This document shows, piece after piece, positions 8,605 through 15,727 of a stretch of 64,000 nucleotides of DNA (its first letter is position 1; the number at the start of each line of letters is the position of its first letter). A model generated the notes under the pieces. The model searched no databases and had not been told where the DNA came from. It saw only the letters and a list, made by a program, of their open reading frames with translations. The position numbers and the translations under genes were made by a program. This DNA comes from Nocardioides kongjuensis (lineage in GTDB: Bacteria; Actinomycetota; Actinomycetes; Propionibacteriales; Nocardioidaceae): assembly GCF_013409625.1 (NCBI RefSeq), contig NZ_JACCBF010000001.1, positions 248,001-312,000 on the forward strand, read 5' to 3'.

Positions 8605-8634
8605 TTGGTCGCGCTGCCGACGCCCCACTAATAT
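8605..8634 (+). promoter_or_regulatory. Putative sigma-A-type promoter for DUF177-rpmF-rnc
   Basis: TTGGTC (8605-8610) and TAATAT (8629-8634) are separated by 18 bp. The predicted start of transcription is only about 8 nt before the GTG at 8649, and no Shine-Dalgarno sequence is visible, so translation of the first gene may be nearly leaderless. Confidence 0.5.
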
Positions 8635-8648
8635 CGACCTGATCTGTT

Positions 8649-9227
8649 GTGCCCGGACCTGGAAGTGAACCCCTGAACACCCTGGACCCGAGAGCGCCGC
8701 TCGTGCTCGACACTCGCGAGCTCGGCCGCCGCCCGGGGTCCCAGCGTCAGGTGTCGCGGACAGTGCCGGCCCCAGCAGATCTGGGCATCGAAGTCCTCTC
8801 CGTCCCCGAGGGCGCGCCGGTCGAGCTCGACCTGCGCCTGGAGGCGGTCATGGAAGGCGTGCTCGTCACCGGGACGGCCTCGGCCGTGCTGGAGGGTGAG
8901 TGCGTACGGTGCCTGGAGCCGATCCACGACGAGCTCGAGGTGCGGTTCCAGGAGCTGTTCGTCTACGACGACATCCGTGACTCCGAGGGAGCCGAGGAGG
9001 ACGACGAGGTCAGCATGCTCCAGGACGACCTGCTCGACCTGGAGACCGTGCTGCGGGACGCGGTGGTGCTCGCACTGCCGTTCCAGCCCTTGTGCCAGGA
9101 CGACTGTCCCGGGTTGTGCCCCGAGTGCGGGGTACGACTCATCGACGAGCCGGACCACACGCACGAGGCTGCGATCGACCCGCGGTGGGCGGCGCTGACC
9201 GAGCTCAAGCAAGACCCAACGGACTGA
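8649..9227 (+). CDS. DUF177 (YceD) family protein, rRNA-metabolism associated
   Basis: A 192-residue protein of the DUF177/YceD family, which almost always precedes rpmF. It has an acidic character and the family's cysteine pairs: ECVRCLEP in the middle, and [13 protein letters not shown] near the C-terminus, likely a zinc site. In plants and bacteria the family has been linked to 23S rRNA accumulation. The GTG start at 8649 lies directly after a good promoter. Homologs vary in their N-terminal 30 residues, so a later start cannot be excluded. Confidence 0.88.
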   Translation: MPGPGSEPLNTLDPRAPLVLDTRELGRRPGSQRQVSRTVPAPADLGIEVLSVPEGAPVELDLRLEAVMEGVLVTGTASAVLEGECVRCLEPIHDELEVRFQELFVYDDIRDSEGAEEDDEVSMLQDDLLDLETVLRDAVVLALPFQPLCQDDCPGLCPECGVRLIDEPDHTHEAAIDPRWAALTELKQDPTD

Positions 9228-9270
9228 AGAGGCGCTCGACCCCGAGCGCACCCGAACCAAGGAGAAGACA

Positions 9271-9456
9271 GTGGCTGTTCCGAAGCGGAAGATGTCGCGC
9301 AGCAACACGCGGCACCGTCGCTCGCAGTGGAAGGCTGTCGCCCCGTCGCTGGTGACCTGCGCCAACCCGGCCTGCGGTGCCAAGCACCTCCCGCACCGTG
9401 CCTGCGGCACCTGCGGCCAGTACGGCGCGCGCGCCGACCGTCGCCAGGTCCTCTGA
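9271..9456 (+). CDS. rpmF: 50S ribosomal protein L32
   Basis: A 61-residue basic protein starting [20 protein letters not shown], the L32 signature. Two Cys pairs (CANPAC and CGTC) form the zinc ribbon of the Zn-binding paralog type. AAGGAG precedes the GTG start by a normal distance. Its stop codon overlaps a possible CTG start of rnc in CTGA. Confidence 0.97.
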   Translation: MAVPKRKMSRSNTRHRRSQWKAVAPSLVTCANPACGAKHLPHRACGTCGQYGARADRRQVL

Positions 9457-10223
9457 CCCACCCGGTCGATCCAGGCCCGTCGAGTCAGGCCAGCGGCATC
9501 ACCAACTACGTCGAGCTGCGTCGAGCGCTCGGGGATCCGACCCTGGACCCCGAGCTGCTCGAGCGCGCGATGACGCACCGGTCCTTCGCCTACGAGAACG
9601 GTGGTCTTCCGACCAACGAGAGGCTGGAGTTCCTCGGCGACTCGGTGCTCGGCGTGGTGGTGACCGAGACGCTCTACCTGGCGCACCCGGACCTCTCCGA
9701 GGGCCGGCTCGCCAAGCTGCGCGCAGCGGTCGTCAACGCCCGTGCGCTCGCCGGAGTGGCCCGTGACATCGGGCTCGGAGCCCACATCAAGCTCGGTCGC
9801 GGCGAGGAGGCCACGGGCGGTCGCGACAAGGCCTCGATCCTGTCCGACACGGTCGAGGCCGTCATCGGCGCGATCCACCTCAGCGGCGGCATCGAGGTGT
9901 CCGCGACCGTCGTGCACCGGCTGTTCGACCCGCTCATCGAGGCGGCGTCGGCCCTCGGCGCCGGCCTCGACTGGAAGACCTCGCTCCAGGAGCTGGCCGC
10001 CGACCAGTCGCTCGGCGTGCCCGAGTACGTCATCGAGGACGACGGTCCCGACCACATGAAGACCTTCACCGCACAGGTCCGGGTCGGCGACAAGCTCTAC
10101 GGCAACGGCACCGGCCGCTCCAAGAAGGAGGCCGAGCAGGGCGCCGCCGAGACGGCGTACGGCGAGATCGCCTCCGCCCTCGGCCTCGACGCAAACGGCC
10201 GCCCGATCAGCTCCGGCAGCTGA
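9453..10223 (+). CDS. rnc: Ribonuclease III
   Basis: Double-strand-specific RNase that processes rRNA and mRNA. The catalytic domain has [16 protein letters not shown] (signature, with the Glu and Asp metal ligands) and the downstream [17 protein letters not shown]-terminal double-stranded-RNA-binding domain (about 180-245) has [16 protein letters not shown] and [18 protein letters not shown]. The start is a problem. There is no ATG, GTG or TTG between the rpmF stop and ATG 9570, which lies inside the first conserved helix (MTHRSF), while ATG 9327 is inside rpmF. CTG 9453 overlaps the rpmF stop as CTGA, has an AGG upstream, and would give 256 residues with a complete N-terminal helix. I used it; the start remains uncertain. 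Confidence 0.9.
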   Translation: MTHPVDPGPSSQASGITNYVELRRALGDPTLDPELLERAMTHRSFAYENGGLPTNERLEFLGDSVLGVVVTETLYLAHPDLSEGRLAKLRAAVVNARALAGVARDIGLGAHIKLGRGEEATGGRDKASILSDTVEAVIGAIHLSGGIEVSATVVHRLFDPLIEAASALGAGLDWKTSLQELAADQSLGVPEYVIEDDGPDHMKTFTAQVRVGDKLYGNGTGRSKKEAEQGAAETAYGEIASALGLDANGRPISSGS

Positions 10224-10233
10224 CGTCCGCGCG

Positions 10234-11106
10234 ATGCCCGAGCTCCCCGAGGTCGAGGTCGTCCGCGCCGGCCTCGAGCGCCACGTCACCGGCGCCACGA
10301 TCGCCGCGGTCGACGTCCTCCACGACCGCCCCGTGCGCCGCCACCCGACCGGTGCCTCCGGCTTCGCGGCCGCACTGACCGGCCGCCGGATCGAGGGCGC
10401 CCGCCGTCGCGGCAAGTACCTCTGGCTCCCGCTCGACGACGGGAACGCGATCCTCGGCCACCTCGGCATGAGCGGCCAGATGCTGGTCCAGCCCGTCGCC
10501 GCCCCGGCCGAGCGTCACCTGCGGGTCCGCTTCGCCCTCACCGGCACCGAGCACGGGCGTGAGCTGCGCTTCGTCGACCAGCGCATGTTCGGGGGACTGT
10601 CGGTCTCGCTCGGCGGCGCTGACCTGCCGCCCGAGATCGCCCACATCGCCCGCGACCCGCTCGACCCCGAGTTCGACGACGACGCCTTCGTGGCCCGGCT
10701 GCGCAAGCGCACGTCCGGCGTGAAGCGACTGCTGCTCGACCAGGGCCTGATCTCCGGCGTCGGCAACATCTACGCCGACGAGTCGCTGTGGCGGGCCCGC
10801 CTCCACGGCGAGCGGCCGGGCAACCGCCTGACCCGCGCCCAGGCGGTCGAGCTGCTCGGCCACGCCCGTGACGTGATGAACGCGGCGCTGGCCCAGGGCG
10901 GCACGTCCTTCGACGCGCTCTACGTCAACGTCAACGGCGAGTCGGGCTACTTCGACCGCTCGCTGCACGCCTACGGGCGCGAGGACGAGCCCTGCGACCG
11001 GTGCGGCACGGCGATCCGCCGGGTCGCGTTCATGAACCGGTCGTCGTACTACTGCCCGCGCTGCCAGACGGCTCCGCGCTCGGCGAGGCCGAGGGCGACG
11101 GCGTAG
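10234..11106 (+). CDS. mutM: Formamidopyrimidine-DNA glycosylase
   Basis: A 290-residue base-excision repair enzyme that removes 8-oxoguanine and formamidopyrimidines. [10 protein letters not shown] supplies the catalytic Pro2 and Glu3. The helix-two-turn-helix region contains [14 protein letters not shown]-terminal zinc finger has CDRCG and CPRCQ. It lies 10 bp after rnc. Its last 77 bp overlap, tail to tail, the convergent putative anti-sigma gene. Confidence 0.96.
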   Translation: MPELPEVEVVRAGLERHVTGATIAAVDVLHDRPVRRHPTGASGFAAALTGRRIEGARRRGKYLWLPLDDGNAILGHLGMSGQMLVQPVAAPAERHLRVRFALTGTEHGRELRFVDQRMFGGLSVSLGGADLPPEIAHIARDPLDPEFDDDAFVARLRKRTSGVKRLLLDQGLISGVGNIYADESLWRARLHGERPGNRLTRAQAVELLGHARDVMNAALAQGGTSFDALYVNVNGESGYFDRSLHAYGREDEPCDRCGTAIRRVAFMNRSSYYCPRCQTAPRSARPRATA

Positions 11107-12337
11107 CCGACGGGACCCGCGGCACCCGCACCGTGATCCACCGCTGGACGGCAGTGTGGGTCGAGGTGCCGAGCACCCGGACCAGCACCCGCACGCGTCC
11201 GGTCCAGGCGGACAGGTCGTAGCTCGCGTCGCCCCGGTCGTCGAGCCTGCGGATCCCGATCCGCTCCAACCGGCCGTCGGCGGCGCGGCGGCTGACCGTG
11301 ATCGCGTCACCGGTCCCCGCGCCGACCGCGTGCACGTCGACGACGGGGCCGCTCGAGCTCAGCGTGAGGATCGGCTGCACGCCGATCCGGCGCTTGCGGG
11401 ACAGCAGCACGCGGTCCGCCTCGGCGTCGCCGTCGGTGTCGACCTCGACCCGGAACCGGAAGGTGGTCGTCTCGACCAGGGGACCGGTCGCGAAGATCGC
11501 CGTGCCCTCCTGTCCGGTGACCGCGGTCCCGGCGCGGGTCCACCCGCTGGTGCCGTGGCGCTGCAGCAGCGTGACCTCGGCGCCCTCGACCAGGTCGCCG
11601 TGGTCGCGGACCACCCCCGTGACGCTCGCGCGCCCGCCGGTGACGACCCGCCGCGTGGACGCTGTCGCGCCGACGCTGGTCGCACCGACCGGCGGCGTCG
11701 GGGCTCCGGTGGTCGGCTCGTCGGTGCCGGGGCTCGTCGGCCCCGTCGAGCCGCCCACCGAGGGGGAGCCGGACCCGGACGGGGAGCCGGTCGCCGTACC
11801 CGTCGCCTCGGGGGAGGAGGCCCCGGTCGTGCCGACCGAGGCGTCGTCGCCGATGGACGGCTGCCCGCCGGGCCGGGGCGAGCGCTCGCCGTCGGGCGTA
11901 CGACGCTCCTCGGGACGCTCGCTCGCGGTGGCGCTCGGGGTCGGCGTCGCAGTGGGCGCCGGCCGGGGGGCACGGGTCCGCGGTGCCGCGGGGCGGGCCG
12001 GTGGCACGCCGACGCCGCCGAAGGCGTCGTGGGCGAGGACCTGCACGGAGTGCGGCAGCCGTTGGGTGTAGGCCGCCGCGGCCACCCCGCCGGTCAGGGT
12101 GACGGTCGCGAGCAGGGCGGCGCCGCCGACGCCGATCCGCCCGAGGACCCGGCCTCCCCGCCCTCCCCGGCCTCCCCGGCCTCCCCGGCCGCTGTGCGCG
12201 ACCGGCCGGCGTGCTGCGGCGAAGGCGGCGACGAAGCGCGCCTCGTCGGCCAGCTCCTCGGGCGTGCCGGGGGCGCGCAGCGCCCGGACCAGCGGGGAGT
12301 CCTCGAACTCCTCCAGGTCGTCGTGCTCCGTGCTCAT
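11030..12337 (-). CDS. Probable membrane-anchored anti-sigma / sensor protein
   Basis: A 435-residue protein translated from an ATGA overlap with the sigma gene, which argues for a functional pair. The N-terminal cytoplasmic part (about 1-65) is acidic and helical, as in zinc-free anti-sigma domains. A GRGGRGG repeat tract (about 50-62) and one transmembrane helix ([20 protein letters not shown], about 70-90) follow. Then comes a long Ser/Thr/Pro-rich linker (about 110-235). The C-terminal 170 residues are predicted beta-rich and Ig- or carboxypeptidase-regulatory-like. The layout suggests an anti-sigma factor with an outside sensor domain. No family match was seen by eye, so the role rests on position and topology. 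Confidence 0.7.
   Translation of the reverse strand: MSTEHDDLEEFEDSPLVRALRAPGTPEELADEARFVAAFAAARRPVAHSGRGGRGGRGGRGGRVLGRIGVGGAALLATVTLTGGVAAAAYTQRLPHSVQVLAHDAFGGVGVPPARPAAPRTRAPRPAPTATPTPSATASERPEERRTPDGERSPRPGGQPSIGDDASVGTTGASSPEATGTATGSPSGSGSPSVGGSTGPTSPGTDEPTTGAPTPPVGATSVGATASTRRVVTGGRASVTGVVRDHGDLVEGAEVTLLQRHGTSGWTRAGTAVTGQEGTAIFATGPLVETTTFRFRVEVDTDGDAEADRVLLSRKRRIGVQPILTLSSSGPVVDVHAVGAGTGDAITVSRRAADGRLERIGIRRLDDRGDASYDLSAWTGRVRVLVRVLGTSTHTAVQRWITVRVPRVPSATPSPSASPSAEPSGSAGSSTTTGS
12151..12190. repeat. 9-bp tandem repeat inside the anti-sigma-like gene
   Basis: About four copies of CCTCCCCGG in tandem (one copy imperfect). On the coding (minus) strand they encode GRG units near residues 50-62, just before the membrane helix. 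Such in-frame repeats can gain or lose units by slippage and would change the linker length without a frameshift. Confidence 0.75.
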
Positions 12338-12981
12338 CTCACCCCCCTCGTGGTGCGGCTCTCGTGCGTGTGGGCCAGCTTCTTCAGCGCCCGGTGGATG
12401 TTGACCGCCACCGTGCCGGGTTTCTTGCCGACGATCGCGGCGACCTCCGCCACCGAGAGGCCGGCCACCACCCGCAGCATCACCATCTCCGCCTGGTGGG
12501 CCGGCAGGGTGGCCACCAGGCGGACGGCCGCCTCGGTGTCGACCCGTTCGAGCGCGGCTGCCTCGGCGCTCGGCGCCGTACCGATGTCGATCACCTCGGC
12601 TGTCGGCGTGCTCGGCCGCGCGGCCCGCGCGCGGCCGGCATCGATCGCCCGGTGCCGGCCCAGGGTGAAGACCCAGGCCCGGAACTCCGCGGGGCCGCCC
12701 GCGAACCGGTGCAGGTCGCGCACGACGTGCAGCCAGGTCTCCGCCGCGACGTCCTCGGCGGCCTCGCGCTCCCGCACCCGCAGGTAGCGCAGCAGCGGTG
12801 GGTGCAGCAGGCGCCAGACCTCGCCGAAGGCGTCCTCGTCACCGCTGAGGGCCCGGGCCAACGGCTCCCCGAGGGGGTCGACGGCGGGGCGGTCGGGCGG
12901 GATCAGGACGCCTCCTCGCTCGGTGGTCAGGGCACGGACGGCAGGAAGCGCCGGGACGTCCCCGAGCTCGCCCACCGCCAT
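12334..12981 (-). CDS. ECF-type RNA polymerase sigma factor
   Basis: A 215-residue sigma-70 family protein. Region 2 spans about residues 45-115 (DEDAFGEVWRLLHPPLLRYL, then AAEDVAAETWLHVV and FRAWVFTLGRHRAIDAGR, the -10-binding part). Region 4 spans about 145-205, with the helix-turn-helix AEVAAIVGKKPGTVAVNIH. There is no region 1 or 3, as in extracytoplasmic-function sigma factors. The ATG at 12981 is chosen because AGGA lies just upstream and further extension would run into the divergent promoter. Its own promoter carries the TGTAAT-N16-CCGCT element shared with the two RTX-like genes, so positive autoregulation is predicted. Confidence 0.92.
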   Translation of the reverse strand: MAVGELGDVPALPAVRALTTERGGVLIPPDRPAVDPLGEPLARALSGDEDAFGEVWRLLHPPLLRYLRVREREAAEDVAAETWLHVVRDLHRFAGGPAEFRAWVFTLGRHRAIDAGRARAARPSTPTAEVIDIGTAPSAEAAALERVDTEAAVRLVATLPAHQAEMVMLRVVAGLSVAEVAAIVGKKPGTVAVNIHRALKKLAHTHESRTTRGVR

Positions 12982-13002
12982 CGATCCTGACACACCACGG
13001 TG

Positions 13003-13029
13003 AGCGGGCCGGGAGACCGATCCATTACA
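13003..13029 (-). promoter_or_regulatory. Predicted ECF promoter of the sigma factor gene
   Basis: On the minus strand TGTAAT (13029-13024), a 16-bp spacer and CCGCT (13007-13003) lie 22 bp upstream of the sigma start. The same two boxes with the same spacing occur before both RTX-like genes. Confidence 0.65.
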
Positions 13030-13069
13030 CCCGTGAACCGCCTGCTCCCGCCTTCCCCGTCCGGCTGTG

Positions 13070-13096
13070 TGTAATCCCTCACAGCCGCCGTCCGCT
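13070..13096 (+). promoter_or_regulatory. Predicted ECF promoter of the first RTX-like gene
   Basis: TGTAAT (13070-13075), N16, CCGCT (13092-13096), ending 39 bp before the ATG at 13136. Identical in boxes and spacing to the elements at 14114-14140 and, on the other strand, 13003-13029. Confidence 0.65.
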
Positions 13097-13135
13097 CCCC
13101 GGTGAGACATCCGGCTCTCGACAGGAGTGCACACC

Positions 13136-14086
13136 ATGAACCGTCGATCTCGGGCAGTGACGGCCATGACCGTCCTGGCGACGGGCGGGGCCCTGTGGGC
13201 CGCCCTCGGCGTACCGGTCACCGCGAGCGCGGCACCCGCGCCGGAGTGCGGCGGACGCCCGGCGACCATCATCGGCAAGGACGGCGACGACGTCCTCGTC
13301 GGTACGCCGGGCGACGATGTCGCCTTCCTCGACAGGGGCAGCGACCGCTTCGACGGCCTCGGCGGCAACGACGTCGTCTGCGGGGGACCGGGCAACGACG
13401 TGATCGTCGGCGGCGACGGCAACGACGTGGTCAACGGCGGCGACGGGGACGACTGGATCGACGGCGGCGCGGGCGACGACAGGATCAGCGTGCTCGCCGG
13501 CAGCGACGGCGTGCTCGCCGGCGACGGTGCCGACACGATCACGGTGCGGGTCCCGGTCGCCGACGTGCACGCAGGAGCCGGGAACGACGTCGTCTACGCC
13601 GCCTGGCTCACCACCCCGCTGCGGATGAACGCGGGCGACGACACCGTGGTCTTCCACAACACCTCCGGCGAGGTGCGCGGCGGCAAGGGCGAGGACGTCT
13701 TCGTCGACGCCGCGTCCGACCCGGTCCTCGCGGACCAGCCCGACCTCAACCGGGCGACGACCTCGCTGCTGCGCGGCGGCTCGGGCGAGGACACCTTCAC
13801 GCTCGTCTCCCAGCCGGCACCGGTCCGGCTCGACGCGGAGGCCGGTCTGGTGACCTGGCAGGACAACGCCGCCCGGACCAGGGGGATGCAGACCTACGTC
13901 GGGGGCACCGGCACTGACGTCCTCCTCGGCAGCCACCGTGCGGAGACGATCCGCGGCAGTGCCGGCAACGACGTGATCCGCGCCCGCGCGGGCAACGACC
14001 GCGTCCGAGGCGGTGCGGACCTCGACGTCGTCTACGGCGGCGCCGGCCGCGACGACTGCACGGGCGAGGCGCGGCACTCCTGCTGA
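13136..14086 (+). CDS. Secreted RTX-like calcium-binding repeat protein (copy 1)
   Basis: A 316-residue exported protein. A Sec-type signal peptide (basic MNRRSRAVTAM, then a hydrophobic stretch ending near VTASAA) precedes a Cys and then RTX nonapeptide repeats of the GGxGxDxxx type. The first cluster is about residues 45-115 (for example GGPGNDVIVGGDGNDVV) and the second near the C-terminus (about 275-310). Such repeats bind Ca2+ in a parallel beta-roll. The middle is shared with copy 2 and is not made of repeats. Both copies end in a CTGE...C segment. AGGAG precedes ATG 13136; a GTG nine bases earlier is possible. There is no C-terminal type I secretion signal by eye. It is predicted to be under ECF sigma control. 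Confidence 0.88.
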   Translation: MNRRSRAVTAMTVLATGGALWAALGVPVTASAAPAPECGGRPATIIGKDGDDVLVGTPGDDVAFLDRGSDRFDGLGGNDVVCGGPGNDVIVGGDGNDVVNGGDGDDWIDGGAGDDRISVLAGSDGVLAGDGADTITVRVPVADVHAGAGNDVVYAAWLTTPLRMNAGDDTVVFHNTSGEVRGGKGEDVFVDAASDPVLADQPDLNRATTSLLRGGSGEDTFTLVSQPAPVRLDAEAGLVTWQDNAARTRGMQTYVGGTGTDVLLGSHRAETIRGSAGNDVIRARAGNDRVRGGADLDVVYGGAGRDDCTGEARHSC

Positions 14087-14113
14087 TCGGTCCGTGGTCC
14101 CACCAGCCCCACC

Positions 14114-14140
14114 TGTAATGCCCCACCGCCGCGATCCGCT
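14114..14140 (+). promoter_or_regulatory. Predicted ECF promoter of the second RTX-like gene
   Basis: TGTAAT (14114-14119), N16, CCGCT (14136-14140), 42 bp before the ATG at 14183. It follows copy 1 closely but gives copy 2 its own start of transcription. Confidence 0.65.
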
Positions 14141-14182
14141 GTGGTGGGTGTCATGTTCGACGACACCCAAGGAGTACGAACC

Positions 14183-15112
14183 ATGAACACCAATCTTCGG
14201 CGCACGGCCGGCGCCCTCGCCCTCGTGACCGGCGGCGCCCTGTGGGCCACGACCGTGGTGAGCGGCACGGCGTACGCCGTCGACGCCCCGCTGTGCAACG
14301 GCAAGGCGGCGACCATCCTCGGCACCGACGGCGACGACACCCTGTCCGGCACCGACGGCGACGACGTCGTCTTCCTCGGCAAGGGCAACGACAAGTTCGA
14401 CGGCCTCGCTGGCAACGACACGATCTGCGGCGGCGAGGGCAACGACACCCTCGACGGCGGTGCGGGCGACGACTGGATCGACGCGGGCCTGGGCGACGAC
14501 AAGGTGAGCGTGCTGGCCGGGAACGACCACGTCTACGGCAACGACGGCGACGACACCATCACCGCCACCGTGCCCGTCGCCGACATCCACGCCGGCGCGG
14601 GTGACGACATCGCCTACGTCACCCACCTGACCAGCGGACTGAGCATGAACGCCGGTGACGACACCGTCGTGTTCGACCGCACCTCGGGCGAGCTGCGCGG
14701 CGGCAAGGGCGAGGACGCGTTCCTCGTCGCCACCCCGACGCCCGCACCGGGCGAGCCGACCCCGGGCCTCAACACCGCCACCACCTCGGTCCTCAAGGGT
14801 GGCTCCGGCGTCGACACCTTCACCCTGGCCCCGCTCACGGTCCCGGTCCGCATCGACGTCGCGGCGGGCGTCGCCACCTGGGAGGGCGGCAACGCGGCGA
14901 GGCTGAAGGGCTTCCAGGCCTACATCGGCGGTGGCGGCAGCGACACCCTGCTCGGCAGCGACCGTCCCGAGACCATCCGCGGCAAGGGCGGTGACGACGT
15001 GGTCCGTGGTCGCGGCGGCAACGACACCCTGCGCGGCGGCCCCGGCACCGACGTGGTCTACGGCGGCACCGGCCGTGACAACTGCACCGGCGAGGTCCAG
15101 CACGGCTGCTGA
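14183..15112 (+). CDS. Secreted RTX-like calcium-binding repeat protein (copy 2)
   Basis: A 309-residue paralog of the preceding gene with the same order: signal peptide (MNTNLRRTAGALALVTGG ... AYA), a Cys-containing segment (APLCNGKAATILG), GGxGxD repeats (for example GGEGNDTLDGGAGDDW), the unique middle region with VPVADIHAGAGDDIAYV and GELRGGKGEDAF, and a last repeat cluster before GRDNCTGE...C. AAGGAG lies at 14169-14174. The two copies arose by tandem duplication, and each keeps its own TGTAAT-N16-CCGCT promoter. A strong terminator follows. A surface or extracellular calcium-binding role is likely; the partner is unknown. Confidence 0.88.
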   Translation: MNTNLRRTAGALALVTGGALWATTVVSGTAYAVDAPLCNGKAATILGTDGDDTLSGTDGDDVVFLGKGNDKFDGLAGNDTICGGEGNDTLDGGAGDDWIDAGLGDDKVSVLAGNDHVYGNDGDDTITATVPVADIHAGAGDDIAYVTHLTSGLSMNAGDDTVVFDRTSGELRGGKGEDAFLVATPTPAPGEPTPGLNTATTSVLKGGSGVDTFTLAPLTVPVRIDVAAGVATWEGGNAARLKGFQAYIGGGGSDTLLGSDRPETIRGKGGDDVVRGRGGNDTLRGGPGTDVVYGGTGRDNCTGEVQHGC

Positions 15113-15135
15113 GCCCCGCCGTCCCTGAGCGTGTC

Positions 15136-15162
15136 GGGAAGGCCCGGTCTCCGGGCCTTCCC
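15136..15162 (+). terminator. Terminator after the RTX-like pair
   Basis: A perfect 12-bp stem (GGGAAGGCCCGG at 15136-15147 and its complement at 15151-15162) with a 3-nt TCT loop, 24 bp after the stop of copy 2. There is only a short T stretch after it. Confidence 0.75.
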
Positions 15163-15306
15163 CGTTGCGGCGACCGCGGCCTTCCCGGCACTTCCCCGAC
15201 GCTCCCGGCTCCGGCCGGCGCAGGTTTGACCCGGCCGTCTCGAAGTGGGACTCTTGGAGACGGCCCCCCACGGGCCGACACCCGTCGAACCGGAAGGCTC
15301 AACTTC

Positions 15307-15501
15307 ATGGCCAAGGCGCTGATCGGCCACCTGAACAGCGACCTCCGCGACCCCCGTATCGCCCTCGAGAACGCTCGACTGCGCAACCGGGTCGCTGAGC
15401 TGGAGTCCCTCGTCCTCCGCCTCTCCGAGGAGAACGACAAGCTGATGTCGGCCCGCGCGGCCGAGATCCTGACCGGCGACGCGGAGATGCAGCCGGCCTG
15501 A
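15307..15501 (+). CDS. Small coiled-coil protein of unknown function
   Basis: A 64-residue protein. The N-terminus is MAKALIGHLNSDLRDPRIA, and from about residue 20 to 50 it forms a leucine-heptad coiled coil (ENARLRNRVAELESLVLRL). GGAAGG lies upstream of the ATG. It is a single gene between two strong terminators, just before smc. I recognise it only as the type of short actinobacterial protein with a DPR segment and a coiled coil. It probably forms dimers. Function is unknown. Confidence 0.75.
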   Translation: MAKALIGHLNSDLRDPRIALENARLRNRVAELESLVLRLSEENDKLMSARAAEILTGDAEMQPA

Positions 15502-15551
15502 CCCAGGACTCCGACGACGAGCTCCCGTCGTCGCCCCCAGGTGCACAACAA

Positions 15552-15600
15552 CGGACCACCCCCCGCCGAGCACCGGCGCCGGGTGGTCCGAGTGCCTTTT
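15552..15600 (+). terminator. Terminator after the small coiled-coil gene
   Basis: A 10-bp perfect outer stem (CGGACCACCC at 15552-15561 and its complement at 15581-15590) with further pairing possible in the loop, followed by AGTGCCTTTT. Confidence 0.8.
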
Positions 15601-15727
15601 CACCCGGCAGTCGACGCGAGGACCCGCTCGGCGCGTGCAGCGAACCGTCGATCCCGCGGGGTAACGTGAGGCCTGCCGAGCTTCCCCCGCGTCGGAACCA
15701 CCTTGCCCGACCCCGAAGGGAGACCGC

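Noticed and set aside
12151..12190. CRISPR-like array
   Set aside because: The 9-bp units are tandem without spacers and lie in frame inside a coding region. The 32-bp-period block at 2977-3166 was also considered and rejected, because its copies are imperfect, only three per orientation, with about 11-bp gaps and no cas genes.
12982..13542. Longer N-terminus for the sigma factor
   Set aside because: It would run through the divergent ECF promoters and into the RTX-like gene. It has a low-complexity Ser/Pro-rich composition unlike any sigma factor.
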